In this document: one piece after another, positions 54,188 through 64,000 of the stretch
How positions within the stretch are numbered: position 1 is the stretch's first letter
Layout of the letters: each line of letters begins with the position of its first letter
From: Nitzschia sp. DOCU1
Taxonomy: Eukaryota > Bacillariophyta > Bacillariophyceae > Bacillariales > Bacillariaceae
Length of the DNA stretch: 64,000 nt
Assembly (NCBI GenBank): GCA_951394045.1
Contig: OX595985.1
Coordinates: 1,488,001 to 1,552,000, forward strand
Direction: 5' to 3'
The notes under the pieces: generated by a model
Seen by the model: only the letters and a program-made list of their open reading frames with translations
The model's database searches: none
What the model was told of the DNA's origin: nothing
Program-made: the position numbers and the translations under genes

Positions 54188-56730
54188 CTAATAGTCGTGG
54201 TCGGAGTAGTAGGAAGAAGCACTGCTGCTACTCTGCTGATCGTGGATCCCCGAGTCGGCGTCCTCCATTTCGCTGTCTTCCTCGCTATCGCTGTTTTGGA
54301 AAGGAGCCGCAGCGTAAATCGGGCGATTAACGTTGAATTCCTCGTCATCGCTTTCGTCGTCAGTATCATCGCCTAACCGCCGAATCATTCCATCTTCGTC
54401 GGAGCCCTTGGCGTTTAGTCTCACGCACTTGAGACTGGGCAAACCATTTTGTAGTTGATCAAGTCCTCGGCTGTCTTCGATACCTCGACAGCCGTAGAGC
54501 GCAAGGGACTGCAATCTTATCAGATCGCTGAAGTGAATCAGGGCGGAAGAAGTCACTCGAGTGTTGCTTAGATTCAAAGTCTTGAGGTTGGAGAGGGCTG
54601 CGAGAGCCGCTGCTCCTCGATTGGTTATACGCTCGTTCTGCGACAAGTTCAAACTTGTAAGATTTTCCAATGTGGCGAGCATGGAACAACCCAGGTCACC
54701 GATACCGCCGCCACATAATTCCAGAGATTCCAGCGACTTGATCTTTGCAAGATGTGAGCAACCAGAGTCGGTGATGCGCCCGGAGAATATATCAAGAGAC
54801 TTCAACTGTCGTAGAGTCCGCAGGTGCCACAAGCCCTCGTCTCCAATCTCGCGACTGTCCAGATTGAGCACTTCCAGGGAGGTCAACTTTCCGAGATGGC
54901 GAAGTCCGCCATTGGATATGTTGCAGTAAAACAAAGACAATCGTTTCAAGTTTTTAAACTTTGCCAAATGAACCATTCCTAGGTCTGTCAGCTCCGTATC
55001 CGCGAGGTCCAAGGAAATCAAGTTCGGAACGACGTCGTTGTCCGCCAGGTGTGCGATCGACCAATCCCCTACGAGGCACGAGTCGAAATTAAGTTCTTCC
55101 AAATTTGGAAGGTCCGTCAACTTCGCCAAATGAGAGTCCCGTACAGAAGAATAGCAAAGATCCAGTCGCTTTAGTGATTGAATATTTCCTTGCCAAGACG
55201 TTCGTCTGAACCGAGATAGTGAGTTCATGCGATTGACACTGATCGACTCCAGGGATAGCATCACACGCGCTACTTACAAGACACCTGGGCAGTATGAGAC
55301 ATCCAAAACCTTAAGGTTCTTCATCTTGCCAAAGGCTTCGCCTAGGGCAGAACTTCCAACACTGGAACACCCGTTCAAGTCTAGTTCTTCAAGGGAATGA
55401 AGCCGCGATAGGGCTGCGGCCCCCGCGTCAGTGATGGGGCAGCGTGCCAGACTGAGTACCCGCAACGTTTTAGACCGACCTGGTTGTCTAGTGAGAATAT
55501 CCACACCATTATCACTGATGAGACGGCACCATCCCAGAGACAGCTCCTCAATCTCCTCAAGGTTCTCCAAACCTTCCAGCCCGACATCAGTGATCAGATC
55601 ACACTGTGATAGGTCTAGCTTCTTCAGTCGGAACAAGCCCGAGAGAGCCACAAGAGAACGGTCTGTGATGCATCGGCAGCCATCAAGCGAGAGGGCCTCC
55701 AAAGAGCTCAGGTGTGAAATGTTGATGATGGCTTCATCGGTCAGCCTTCTGCAGTTTGCAAGGGAGAGAGTATGCAGCCGGTGGGATATTGAAAACGCCA
55801 GCAATCCGCGACCAACAATGGAATAGCAATTGTCCAGACGGGCTACTTGCAAGTTGCTCAAGTCTGCAAGCTTGATTAACCCTCTATCCGTGAGACGCTG
55901 CGATCCGCGAATGTCCAGCAAAGTGATGCTGCTTGTTACTGAGGGAACGTGGCATGTAGCCTCATATTGCATTATGTGTTCTTGCACTGCCGAATGATCC
56001 AAATGGACCTTACTCGAATCGTGCATGGTGTGATCTGGCACATACGAGCCCGCATATGGAGTCGACGAAGCAGAAACAAAGGAGGACGTAGAACACGATG
56101 ATTCCTCCACATGGCAGTGATTTTCTTCGGGATGTTCATGGGATGCATTGTAGAATACGTCGCCAGGCCTATCCGGGTGACAGTCATCCAGGTCCATGCT
56201 TTCCACCAGCCCATCCGCCGGATGCTGGGCTGAAAGCTGGGGGGAAGACGGTGAGGAGAAACTTTGAGAACTCAGTGGCTCAAACCAATCATCCGTCACA
56301 CCTCGACAACCCGACAATGTAAGGGAATTGAGTTCACAATTCTTCAGTACACGAAGTATCGTCGCATTCAGAGCATTATGTTTCACTAGGGAAGAAACCA
56401 CGTCATCCACAACATCCTGGGGAAGACCATGCGGCAGCTCGCCGTCTAGATAGGCCAAGGATCGACAAAGAGAATCCGTACAGAGCTCTGCTAGAGTCTT
56501 CGGTGAGCGAGTGCCATTGTCTTCCTTTACATAATTGTCCGCCAGTGGATATAAATGAGCTATTGATCTGTCAGGAAGCTGAGGGGCAGGTACACGCGTG
56601 AACAACATTTACAGATGCTTGCAAGCCGTGCCGAATGGAAGGATCTTACCGCTCCCAGAACGGAGTGACGTGAGAATTTACGATCGCCCTTGTAGGATCC
56701 CTGCGGCCCTCCACTATCGATTTCCTTCAT
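54188..56730 (-). CDS. AMN1/F-box-type leucine-rich repeat protein
   Basis: Three exons (56650-56730, 55278-56578, 54188-55205) give about 799 residues. The short first exon encodes MKEIDSGGPQGSYKGDRKFS and seven more residues; it is preferred over a start at 56608 because a clear donor (GTAAGA) and acceptor (CCCCTCAG) join it in frame to LPDRSIAHLYPLADN. The second join restores CPGVL-RTSWQGNIQSL. About eighteen LRRs of the cysteine-containing type follow (LTLSGCRGVTDDW, LRVLSLARCPITDAGAAALS, LRHLGKLTSLEVLNLDSREI), with a Ser/His-rich break in the middle. The C-terminus is acidic. This repeat type occurs in F-box substrate receptors and AMN1; no F-box is visible, but the N-terminal helices (LCTDSLCRSLAYLD) could replace it. 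Likely role: protein-protein recognition. Confidence 0.8.
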
Positions 56731-58333
56731 ATTTGCAAAACGAGACTGTCAGTAACACGGGGGGGTGTAAATGATCTTCAGTTCGGAACCCGCACAAACT
56801 TCAAACCTACATTTCCGTTGTTCCGAGAAGGACTTCGCCTGGATGAATTCTGTTGTCGATGCATCGAACAAGCACCTCCCATCCTTGTCATGTGATAGCA
56901 GTGAGTATGATCTTCCAGTGTTCCTGGGAAGATACTTCTTGTCTTGAAGAGAGAAACAAGAATTACGTTTGCTTTTGTTTGAACAAAGAGTAGTGTCACG
57001 TTACGAACGATGGCTTCGTATCTCTTGCACTTTTTTGTTCTGTTCTTCGGAAAGAGATGAGTGTAGAGGGCGGATCTGATGCCACCCACGAGGATGCGCG
57101 CAATTTGACAACACGACGACACTGTCTCCAGATTTTTTGGATCCTAAGTACTCATGTCTCTGCGACTCCCTTTATATTGCCCCTGAGACGTGGCCAGACT
57201 TAGAGTTCCCGTCATCGAATCTTTAGCTTGAATAGTCAATCAATCGAAATCCCGGGAAGAAGCGGCTTGCTTGGACCAGAATTCCCATTGTGACGCACGC
57301 ATCAAGAACGGACGACGACACGAAAGAACAAAAATGAGAATGACGCGGAGAGATTCATGATGAGAGCAGCAAAAGAAGAAATGGGTGGGGACGAACAGCA
57401 GCTCAATGGCACTGTTGTCTTTACATTAGCAGTTGAAAGCAGTGGCTTAGCATCCAATTGAACGTTGGTTGTTGGAGCGATCAAATGCTGACATGACGAC
57501 GGATCGTCAAAAAGGAAGCATGATAATGTTCGGTGAGTCTTCGCAAGATGCAAGCTTGTGACTCATTAATTTCCCTCCCTCGAGAGAAAGTCCGCAGCGC
57601 AGGACTACATAACAACGATGTAACCGCCTGTGCATAGGGCTCGGTCTTCCTCTTTTCTGTGATGGCTCTTGTTTCCAAAATACTACTTGGCGTTTGGAGC
57701 AATTTCGAGGAGACGGGAGAAGCTGACACATGCGACGCTACTCTGTGGTGTAACAGTACACTAGCTACGATTTCGTCACAACGATGGAAAGGGATGTGCA
57801 GTAGGAGTTGGTCCAGATACGGATATTAAAGCACAGTTGTGAAAACAACAACATCTTGGCATCGGGCACAGGACGATTTGCCAATTATGAGCCAAGTCCA
57901 TCAAGCCGAATATTTACGAATACAAGTGGATCTTTTGCAGCAGTCTTGCGAGGAAAGAAAAACGTGCACACGGGCCTCTCAAAGCGCCGTCCCGTGGCCC
58001 CACTTGCTTCATGTATCGGCCTGATTCCTTCCACAACTACGCGCACATACTTGCCTGTGTTCTGGTAGAACGAGACGACCGACTATTGGTTCAGGTCCCA
58101 CATGGAGCGGTGGAACTCTTACCTTTCCAGCGTTTTGTATCAACCGTTTGCGTGGCCGTTTATACCTACCATTACCTACCAATTTTCTATTCCAGAGGTG
58201 TTTGGTTTCCCCGTAGACAGTAAAAGATAGCTGGCACATCGACATCGACTGGGACGATACCCCCTGAAATGATACGTATAGAATAGAAGTGGAACAAGGT
58301 CTCGATGTACTGTAGGACCATGACGAAATCGTC
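56731..58333. other. Intergenic region between AMN1-type LRR and SmD3 genes
   Basis: About 1.6 kb with no gene I can support. A 114-codon minus frame at 56778-57122 and shorter frames at 57302-57731 lack recognisable domains, and no tRNA-like structure was seen. It is the longest apparently empty, non-repetitive stretch in the window. Confidence 0.4.
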
Positions 58334-59043
58334 TCATCGAGGTCCATACTGACCGGGAGCCCCTGGGGCACCGGGAGGACCAAAGCGACCACCACCCCCT
58401 CCTCCTCCCATGCCACGTCCACCGCCACCACGTCCAAATCCACCTCTTCCTCCACCAGGACCACCAGGACCACCACCTCCACGCCCGCCGAATCTGCCCG
58501 CAAGTCCTGATAGCATTCACAGAAGAACGTCGTCGTTAATCAGGCCGGCTAGAAATCTTCCTTTCACTGCGATCCAAAGTATCTTACCTCCTCTTCTTCG
58601 TTCGTTCGCTTTTCGAAGAATAGCTGCCGCTTGACCAACGGCCTGGCCGACTCCTTCCGGCGGAGCACCACCATGTTTGCGCCAATGCTTGATTCTAGTA
58701 GTATCGGATTGGGTTAGTAAGTGAATTGGATATTGCATAACGAGTCCGTCGACAATAGCAATAATACATACCGATTGAACATGGGAGCGTGCTTGAGCAT
58801 CTCCGGTAATACGATAAAGACAATCTCCGTGCCGCGGAGGTATACTTGATTTATTTTCCGCTTGACTCCATTCGGGTCGCGAATGACCGCGTTCTTAATG
58901 TACAAATTCATTTGGTCCTCGGCTTCAAAGAGGAGACCTCGAATCAGCTCTCCCTTTTTGGTTTCCACTTCAATCACAGCACCTTCCGCATCGTGCAATA
59001 CAACGATCGGGATACCAACCCGATTATTTCCGACGACCGACAT
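58334..59043 (-). CDS. SmD3: Spliceosomal Sm protein D3 with long Gly/Arg tail
   Basis: Three exons (58772-59043, 58588-58694, 58334-58506) give 183 residues. The Sm fold is clear: GIPIVVLHDAEGAVIEVETK, GELIRGLLFEAEDQMN (Sm1) and QVYLRGTEIVFIVLPEMLKH (Sm2), followed by APMF. This is the D3 paralogue, part of the heptameric ring on U1, U2, U4 and U5 snRNAs. Joins restore PMFNR-IKHWRKHGGAPP and ERRRG-GLAGRFGGRG. The tail (about residues 130-183) is almost pure Gly with spaced Arg and Pro (FGGRGGGGPGGPGG and the like), longer and more Gly-rich than the GRGRG tail of animal D3, which is a target of symmetric arginine methylation. A middle segment (VGQAVGQAAAILRKANERRR) is helical and resembles the KAAILKAQ part of the human protein. 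Confidence 0.92.
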
Positions 59044-59840
59044 TGTTCGTGCAGTTGCTTATTGGGTATCGGTGTCTTTACGCAGCGTACTCTAGCGCCC
59101 GCACCCTGACTGAATGCCGATCCAATAGCGATGCGTCTAGTAGACCACCAAAAGCCCACTTTCTACTCTGTTAGGCAACGACACTGCCTCGGGTGTGTCA
59201 GCTTTGTCGTCACGAGGTAATCAATAGTGATACTAGCGATATTGTCTTCTCGCCAAGATGTCGGCGTGTGGACATCTTGCTTGCCCTCACCATTGTGTGG
59301 TTGAAATCTCGCCTCAACGGCGGGCGAACGCGGGGGTTTACCCCTCCTTCTGTACATACCGTACCTATGAACATGGATTGGCAAACGACTACTCGGACCG
59401 TTCAAGCGCGCCAAATTCGAGGTTTCCCTCCTCCCTTGATTCCTTCGATGTAGTATTCTCTACTAATCCATTGACTTGTTTCTAGCGGAACATGCACGCA
59501 GCATGACGAAGCTCCTTGACGACTACAAAAAAATTGAAATATTAGGGATACAGCAACCATCCGATTGAAAACTCTTACCCTATTTGAGAGAATTCTTGGA
59601 GGAAGAATAATTGACGGCCTCTAGTAGCAACTCTAAATTTCATCTCTACTAGTAGAATGTCCATTTGCAATACTAATAGCGGATTATAGCAGGCTACTAC
59701 AGTATTAGAGCATGGGTGGCTCATTCGTTCCTACTATTCGTCCAGGTACGGTGCTATCATAATATATCGACCACGCCAAGATCTTTTCATTGCTGCCTTA
59801 TTTTATGCAAGACGATAGGACAAGATGATGCCCTAGCAAT
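59044..59840. other. Intergenic region between SmD3 and TOR
   Basis: About 800 bp holding the SmD3 promoter and the TOR 3' end. No gene or repeat is supported; the part near 59560-59720 is AT-rich. Confidence 0.4.
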
Positions 59841-62800
59841 CTACCAGAAAGCGCACCATCCAATGAACAGCTGGCAGAGATTCTCCACTGAAGTGGCTTG
59901 AACGATCAGTCGCTGCACTTGATCCACCACATCAAGAGGGTCGCCGTTCTCGTCGCGGTCGGGGAAATCGGTGCCGGCCAGCTTATCTTGAACACGACGA
60001 ATTACTTTGAGCGCCTTTTCATTCAAGGCTTCCTCGTGAGCTAAACCACCCTCCTCGTCCAGCAAACTCAACAATTCGCGTTGCCGCATACTTCGTTCGA
60101 TGCGCGATCTTGCCATCGATCCCGAGGCAGCAACTTGTTCCGCTCGGTCTTCCCCGGCAATACTGGCAATGCGAGAGTCGGTATTAAGGTTGGCAGCCCA
60201 GGTCTGAATGTTTGAGTACATCTGGAGCGACCGGGCTCGAGTGGCACTGATGGCCGTTTCGTTCGGACGACGAACCGGAACAGATCGGAGATCATTGACA
60301 CTTTCGGGCAACAAGACATGACCGCCGCCGGCAGCATCGTCGTCGGCGTCTTCGTCGTGTCCCTCGGTGATGGGCTCATTCAAGACTCTGGAACGACCAC
60401 CATTTAAATCAATCGGCACGCCAGATATTACTCCGATTCCATTTTCATTGGAATCGATCAATGGATTGGCAGCAGCATTGGACGTCGTGGATGCACGGAG
60501 CTCATCGACGGCACGGGAGATGCGTTCCTCGTTTTCGCTTTTTTCCATGTCGCCGATCAAACGCCAACTGATTAAAGGATCGTAGACAAAGGCTTCCAAC
60601 ATTGCCACCAGTGAGTCGCGGCTTTCTCGCAAAACGGTCATGGTGCGCTCGCATGTGCTCCTGTAACTGCCCTCAATCCCCGAAACTTCCATGGCCTTGA
60701 TTAGCATGCGGGTGAGACGAAAGGGGACCTTCTCCGGGTACTTGTCGCGCATCATAGCAACTTCGAAGCAATCGCCTGCGAGAACGAATACAAAGCAAAG
60801 GAATAAGACCAGCAGATCCTGTACCACGATTCCGACAGCCGGAGCACTTACCGAAATCAATGTGAAGGACTCGGCCACTCAATTTGTCAAGCATGAGATT
60901 CGACGGGTGGCGATCTCCAAGGCCAAGGATATACCCGACCATCGACATCACCGCCAGGCTACGAGTGTACTTGGTCCTCCTTTCCAACCATTCCTCGCTG
61001 TTCGTACTCTTTAACCACAATATTTCATACAGGTCGCCGCCCTTTCCTGTGGTGCGTCGTAAAGCATCAGTGAAAACTTCTACCTTTTGCATGACAGTCA
61101 GCATGTCATAGTCCGGAGCCAATTTCAACATTTCGCGGTGTTCCAGATTCAGAGGAGTCTTCTTGGAGTTTCGGTAATCACGAATCAGACTGTGTAGAGT
61201 ATCCGTATGAGGCACCCAACCCACAAGACCGCAGTTATGCGATAGCGGAGAAATGGCATATCGTTGAATCCTCAAATCATGCTTCTTGGTCTGCCGGTCG
61301 CGTTCCAAAAGAGCGTTTACAAGACCGAAGAGCTGCATTACGCGCTCATCCTGACGTAAGTCTTCATGCCCCTTAAGCAAAAAGACGTAGTCTTTCCCGT
61401 CGCTACCTCGAATGGTGATTTTTCGCGGGCGCTGCTTACTGGTAATCACCTGTACACTGGGGATGAATTTCTCAATCTTGACGTAGCTCCCGTCAACGCG
61501 GTAGGATCCAGGGACTCCCAGTTCAAGGCTCTGCGCTCGGCTGAGAGCCGGGGAACACTGGTTCAGCTCCAACTTTGTCAGAGCGGGCAGTTGCTTGTTG
61601 ATCCGTCGGAAGACGGTGTAGTAAATATCCCAGGCCTTATTCATTGCGGTTTCGGCTTCTTCATTTTGACGCAGCCGACCAGAAGGATCAAAAGAGCCAG
61701 GTCCTTGCGGTCTCGTGGGGACGATTGCACCACCTTCAGTAACTAGTCGGACGTAATCCTTAATGTGCTGATGAGCCTGAGCCAAATCCTGCCCAAAGCT
61801 AGAGATGAAATCGCTCTCGCGATGCGTTTCGGCGCCTTTCTCAATCTTCTCGTGCAGTGGGAGAAGCAGATCCAGCATCCCGGCGACATTTCCTTCCCCA
61901 AAATAGAGCCGCGAAGCCTCCTCAAGCCCCTCGTGCCATGTTTCGAGCCAAAGAATCGCGACACGAATCAGTTCCGACGACACCATCAGGGCTTCTTCCA
62001 CAAGCGCGCTAGAGTGGGAACGAAGGGTGTTCATTAAGGCCTCAGCGGCTGTTTTCCGTTCTGCAACGGGGCTTTTCAAAAGTACAGAAAGTGGATAGAT
62101 CAAAGCTTGTGGATGCTTTTCTCCCAGTCTGACCAGAAGTGGGTGGAGAACCGATCGAATGGAAGGACTCTTGATATGGATGCGCGCAAGGAGTTGCGGC
62201 AGCACTCCCAACCACGTGTCGATGGCAACGGTTTCAACGCATTCATTAATGATGGCGGAAATCGCTGACTGCTCGCCGTAACGAAAGAGGCAAGCCAGAA
62301 GATTAAGCATGTCCTGCTGCACGGAAGCGCTCCATCTTTTTGTCCCAAGGCTGATGGCTTTTACAAACCCGCGAATGGCCGTGACGACGTGGTTTTTCTG
62401 GGCCTGGGACGTCGGAGCGCCCCGTTTGCGAGCAGCAGAGGAGTTTGGGTTGTCTTCGCGCTCGTCCATCTGTAGAGCAAGTCTAAAATTCAGCAGGGCC
62501 CATGCATGCCAAGCTTTGTATCCGCACTCGTCCATAGTGATTGCTCTCTTGAACTCGCAAAGGACCTCGATTTGAAGAGGTTCCGAAAGCGGCTTTCCGG
62601 GAGAAGTTAACTCTATCTTCCATTCACCGAGCTCCAACCAGCACGATGCACGCAACGACTGGTTTTCAGCTGACTCGCAATGAGAGATCATGTCGACGAC
62701 GTCGCACAGTCGAGCCATTCTTTCCATCGCCTCGTCCCGCCTGTCTGTCAACCATTGATGCTTGAGAAAAGCAAAATAGAGGCGATGCTGAATATTCAGT

Positions 62801-64000
62801 CGGTCATGCCCACCGGCTTCTTGAATGAGCTGTTTGCTCCATTGCTCATGCCGGTGATCGTATTGGGGCAAAAATGCACTGGACTCACTGGTAACTAACT
62901 CGTCAATGATTTTTGCCGCGGGTTTTCGCACGAGAGTTTCTTCGAGCTCACTTCGTAGATCAAGCGACTCGGCAAGGCCAAAGCCAAATGCGGGACCATT
63001 GATGTCCGCGCCAAGAGAAACCAGCGGGTCCAGCAGGACGCGCTCAGCAAGTCTGAAGCGTTGCGCCTGGCGAGAAAGTTCGCTCAAAGTAAGCGTTGCA
63101 TCGACCTCATCCGTAGGTCCTAGGACGAGCGACCGCACAGCCAGAATTGACGAGTGGACATCAGCGTCCACTCGACAACCGCCCAAGCGCTCACGCCAAA
63201 CTGCCAGCAACCTTTCACGTGCCTCTGTAGAATTGATACGGTTTGCAGGGTGTCGGTGAAGGCTGCCCTGAGAGCCTGTCTCGACTTTCTTGAATTCTAT
63301 GATTTCCTCCATTTCGGCGAGCGTTTGTGCGGTAACCATACTAGGGTAAGCCCGGTTATATGATTCTGTCATCAAAGCAGTGAAGCGGCTGTCCATTGCC
63401 TTGCGGGCAGCATCTATAGCCGCAGCTGCCATTGTCCATTCGTTTCGGTGGATGTGTAGTACAGCCGAGAAGAATGCTCCGTCAAAGCCGACGTGCGCAA
63501 ATGCTAGATCAGAAGGGAACGCTGATGCAGTCGGTGTTGTTGCCGTCTGAGATGATCCTTGGCCGTGTACGAGCTCCGATGAAAACTTTTCTAGGTCATC
63601 CCATCGGCCCAGCCGCCAAGCGGCATCTGCGCACATTCTCAACGCTTTCCTCTGGTCCCTCTTTGCACCTTGAGCCGAATAAAAGCCACTACCTCCAGAT
63701 TCATGAATGGAGCTCGGGAAATTATCGCCCACCAACGTCGGCCAATTGTCTTCTGCGAGCTGAAGAACTCGCCTCCATTCACCGCTTGCACTGAGGCACC
63801 TCATGCATCCCAGAATCGCATCAAAGTCACGAGGATTGCGAATGAGCTTTTCCTCGTATACCTCTAGAGCTTCTGTCCAGGAGCCGAGTTTTGCAAGCCA
63901 CAACTCTTTGTTCTCGGCAAGATCCAAGCCATCCATGGTATGACCATTCCTGTCTTGAGTGCTCCACACGACGCTGTAAAACATTTCTGTTGTTTGATGC
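59841..64000 (-). CDS. TOR: TOR serine/threonine kinase (PIKK), C-terminal part, 5' truncated
   Basis: Exons 60852-64000 (continuing beyond the window) and 59841-60775; the join restores VLHIDFG-DCFEVAMMRDKY. The visible 1,350 or so residues include the FAT helical repeats (WTEALEVYEEKLIRNP onward), the FRB domain (WHEGLEEASRLYFGEGNVAG to AWDIYYTVFRRINKQLP), the PI3K-like kinase with FLLKGHEDLRQDERVMQLFG, the catalytic loop LGLGDRHPSNLM and the DFG motif, an acidic-polar insert, and the FATC end (ATSVENLCQLFIGWCAFW). TOR is the central kinase of TORC1/TORC2, linking nutrients to growth. Full TOR is about 2,400 residues, so the HEAT-repeat half lies outside. The FRB carries an insertion of about 30 residues (near 61655-61730). 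The Met at 63984 is not claimed as the start. Confidence 0.95.

Noticed and set aside
56778..57731. Minus-strand frames in the 1.6-kb gap as small genes
   Set aside because: No domain, signal peptide or splice support; lengths are near chance expectation.
733..64000. FKBP gene and TOR gene in one window as a rapamycin-type functional pair
   Set aside because: The FKBP carries plastid and thylakoid targeting and lies 58 kb away; the FKBP12-type partner of TOR is cytosolic.
1..64000. tRNA or rRNA genes
   Set aside because: Looking for tRNA B-box words and cloverleaf-like stretches by eye gave no convincing candidate; a tRNAscan run would be decisive.

Overview
The window is nuclear DNA from a photosynthetic stramenopile, most probably a pennate diatom (inference). 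The evidence is short GT-AG introns (about 69-110 bp), two-step plastid targeting sequences with a Phe after the signal peptide, a DNA-binding-like domain that is expanded in diatoms, diatom-type plant-like LRR and GT32 proteins, and a receptor-type nucleotide cyclase fused to a phosphodiesterase. Genes are monocistronic and there are no operons.

Layout. 1-4100: a hairpin-forming repeat at the window edge, a thylakoid-lumen PDZ-FKBP isomerase and an MFS transporter. 4100-5780: gene-free DNA with a 151/175-bp tandem repeat carrying G-quadruplex motifs and a perfect hairpin. 5780-9100: a gamma-glutamylcyclotransferase-like protein, a decayed copy of the 3' end of the neighbouring phosphodiesterase gene, a palindromic minisatellite encoding PSxxPS motifs, and an exostosin-like glycosyltransferase. 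9585-20060: membrane cyclase-phosphodiesterase, MgtE/SLC41-type transporter, vWA protein, MYST histone acetyltransferase. 20385-33300: plastid RsmG, an acidic membrane protein, an EGF-like membrane protein, a WD40 protein, a plastid DUF1350 hydrolase and an ankyrin-WW protein. 33900-46260: GT32 glycosyltransferase, a diatom-type SANT-like regulator, an MSP-RING protein, an LRR membrane protein and an amino-acid transporter. 46500-52180: three near-identical 1.32-kb tandem units followed by a candidate inverted-repeat element. 52370-64000: a USP-like protease with a Tudor-like tail, an AMN1-type LRR protein, SmD3, and the C-terminal part of TOR kinase, which runs off the right edge.

The first fifteen genes alternate strictly between strands. 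Convergent 3' gaps are mostly 150-250 bp and divergent 5' gaps mostly 500-960 bp, so many pairs share a short bidirectional promoter region. Gaps that break this pattern hold repeats. The genes do not form one pathway; they are mainly housekeeping or signalling genes, and the accessory interest lies in the repeat blocks and in unusual domain or residue changes (MSP-RING fusion, cyclase lacking a metal ligand, MYST protein lacking its zinc knuckle, insertion in the TOR FRB domain).
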